DNA from: Rhodospirillales bacterium | Lineage (GTDB): Bacteria; Pseudomonadota; Alphaproteobacteria; Rhodospirillales; Casp-alpha2 | Assembly (NCBI GenBank): GCA_030727885.1 | Contig: JANRAT010000080.1 | Coordinates: forward strand, 1-8,054 | Reading direction: 5' to 3' | Length of the DNA: 8,054 nucleotides | In this document: positions 6,920 to 8,054 of the stretch, in pieces | Layout: each line of letters opens with the position of its first letter | Numbering within the stretch: position 1 is the first letter of the stretch | Notes under the pieces: generated by a model | The model's input: the letters and a program-made list of their open reading frames with translations, nothing else | Databases searched by the model: none | What the model was told of the DNA's origin: nothing | Made by a program: the position numbers and the translations under genes

Positions 6920-7711
6920 TTGCAGCGAGGCTATACTCTCCCTATGCAGTTAATTCCGAGAATTTTCATTGCCATGCTGGTCTTGCTCGGGGGTCTATCC
7001 GGGCCTGCCCGTAGTGACGAACCGGTCACGGTGTTCGCGGCAGCCAGCACACAACAGGCCGTCGAGGCCGTTCTTGCACAATGCCAGAGCAAGCTCGGTC
7101 TCATGTGCCGTGGTGTCTATGCCGCTTCATCCACCCTCGCCCGTCAGATTGTCGGTGGTGCGCCTGCCGATATCTATATTTCAGCCAACATGAAATGGAT
7201 GCGTTATCTGGACGAAAACAAGTATGTCGTCCCGTCGAGCATTCAGGTACTGGCCGCTAACCGGCTGGTGGTGATTGCGCCGTCAAAGAGCACCGTGTCA
7301 TTCAAATCAGTCCAGGATCTGATAACCTGGCTGGCCAGTGACCGTATAGCAGTAGGTGACCCCGAACATGTTCCGGCGGGCATCTATGCTAAACAGACGC
7401 TGGTTTCCCTGAAAGCCTGGCCGGCGCTGGAAGGCAAGCTATTGCGCATGCCGAACGTTCGCGCCGCCCTGGCCGTGGTTTCACGCGGAGAGGCTGCAGC
7501 CGGGATCGTCTATGGTACGGACGCCGGCGTCAGTGATGATGTGAAAATTGTTTATCGCTTCGATAACAACCTGCATGATCCGATCCGCTATCCGATCGCC
7601 AATGTCATGGGCCGTGATACGGAAGCGGCGCGTCGCGTTCTTGAGATGTTTATCTCTACCCTTGGCCGGGATGCGTTCAAAGCAGCCGGATTTGATATCG
7701 AAGGCGGTTGA
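6920..7711 (+). CDS. modA: Molybdate-binding periplasmic protein ModA
   Basis: ModA captures molybdate (and tungstate) in the periplasm for the ModBC importer, supplying molybdenum-cofactor synthesis. The 263 residues are of normal length. The signal peptide spans about residues 1-32, with hydrophobic core IFIAMLVLLGGLSG and a likely cut after A-R-S. Oxyanion-site elements are recognisable: S43 in FAAAST, S70/S71 in YAASSTLARQI, the GAPADIYIS strand (80-88), V151-P-A-G in GDPEHVPAGIYAK, and Y198 in AGIVYGTDA. The start is taken as TTG 6920 on its ribosome site; ATG 6944 would still leave a usable signal peptide. C55 and C63 flank a short loop and may form a disulfide in the periplasm, which is not a usual ModA feature. 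The stop overlaps the modB start by one base (TGATG), so they are co-translated. Confidence 0.94.
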   Translation: MQRGYTLPMQLIPRIFIAMLVLLGGLSGPARSDEPVTVFAAASTQQAVEAVLAQCQSKLGLMCRGVYAASSTLARQIVGGAPADIYISANMKWMRYLDENKYVVPSSIQVLAANRLVVIAPSKSTVSFKSVQDLITWLASDRIAVGDPEHVPAGIYAKQTLVSLKAWPALEGKLLRMPNVRAALAVVSRGEAAAGIVYGTDAGVSDDVKIVYRFDNNLHDPIRYPIANVMGRDTEAARRVLEMFISTLGRDAFKAAGFDIEGG

Positions 7712-8054
7712 TGTCAGCACTAGAAATTGAAGCGCTCAAGCTGAGCATCGAAGTTGCCTTTACGGCTGTCGGGTTCAGTTTACCCGTGGCGGTTTGCGTT
7801 GCATGGCTTTTGGCACGTCGTGACTTTGCCGGGAAAAGCGTGCTCGACGGCATCATTCATCTGCCGTTGATCCTGCCGCCGGTCGTGGTCGGTTACGTGT
7901 TGCTGGTGAGCCTTGGCCGCAAAGGCATGATCGGCGGTTTTCTGCACGACATCTTCGGCATTACCCTCGCCTTCACCTGGAAAGGGGCTGCTGTCGCCGC
8001 AGCGGTGATGGCGTTCCCGCTGATGGTCAGGGCAATCCGTTTGTCGCTAGAAAG
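7711..8054 (+). CDS. modB: Molybdate ABC transporter permease ModB, 3' end cut by window edge
   Basis: ModB is the inner-membrane channel of the molybdate importer, working with ModA and an ATPase ModC expected downstream. The first 114 residues are present of roughly 225-230. They begin MSALEIEALKLSIEVAFTAV, a typical ModB N-terminus, then a helix with W-L-L-A-R-R-D-F-A-G-K. The conserved HLPLILPPVVVGYVLL segment (about 50-65) follows, then the LGRKGMIG loop and a third helix ending in FPLMVRAIRLSLE. The EAA loop that contacts ModC would lie just beyond the right edge. The ATG at 7711 overlaps the modA stop, and GAAGGCGG at 7700-7707 inside modA can serve as the ribosome site. Confidence 0.95.
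   Translation, partial: MSALEIEALKLSIEVAFTAVGFSLPVAVCVAWLLARRDFAGKSVLDGIIHLPLILPPVVVGYVLLVSLGRKGMIGGFLHDIFGITLAFTWKGAAVAAAVMAFPLMVRAIRLSLE

Noticed and set aside
6861..6943. ModE-type operator or molybdenum-cofactor riboswitch before modA
   Set aside because: I saw no paired TATATA-type half sites, and the leader is too short for the Moco riboswitch. GAGGCTATACTCTC has only slight symmetry.

Overview
The window looks like a chromosomal stretch from an alphaproteobacterium of moderate GC, judged by eye at a little over half. The general L-amino-acid permease (Aap) operon, headed by aapJ-aapQ-aapM and facing away from a metC-type cystathionine beta-lyase gene, is characteristic of that class. 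I lean towards a Rhodospirillales-like or rhizobial relative, but the order is a guess.

Layout. Minus strand, 1-3511: an ABC importer for polar/general amino acids, transcribed right to left as aapJ (periplasmic binding protein), aapQ and aapM (the two membrane subunits). aapM runs off the left edge about 20-30 residues short of its usual end; the ATPase gene aapP would be expected just outside. A strong stem-loop lies between aapJ and aapQ. Region 3512-3778 is a divergent control region with a perfect 7-bp inverted repeat near its middle. Plus strand, 3779-5397: metC (cystathionine beta-lyase) followed 23 bases later by hisI (phosphoribosyl-AMP cyclohydrolase). Minus strand, 5412-6333: a DMT/EamA-family drug/metabolite permease, convergent with hisI, broken by an apparent one-base insertion near 6256-6257. 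Minus strand, 6438-6827 (or 6860): a small single-domain PilZ protein, a likely cyclic-di-GMP receptor. Plus strand, 6920-8054: the start of a molybdate ABC importer, modA (periplasmic binding protein) overlapping modB (permease, cut by the right edge).

Together these are mostly housekeeping and nutrient-uptake functions: amino-acid uptake beside methionine and histidine biosynthesis, then molybdate uptake for molybdenum-cofactor enzymes. I found no phage, transposon, CRISPR, tRNA, rRNA or defence-type locus, and no convincing new system. The most useful observations are the frameshift in the EamA permease, the intercistronic stem-loop in the aap operon, the symmetrical repeat in the aapJ/metC control region, and the unusual TTG start and cysteine pair of modA.
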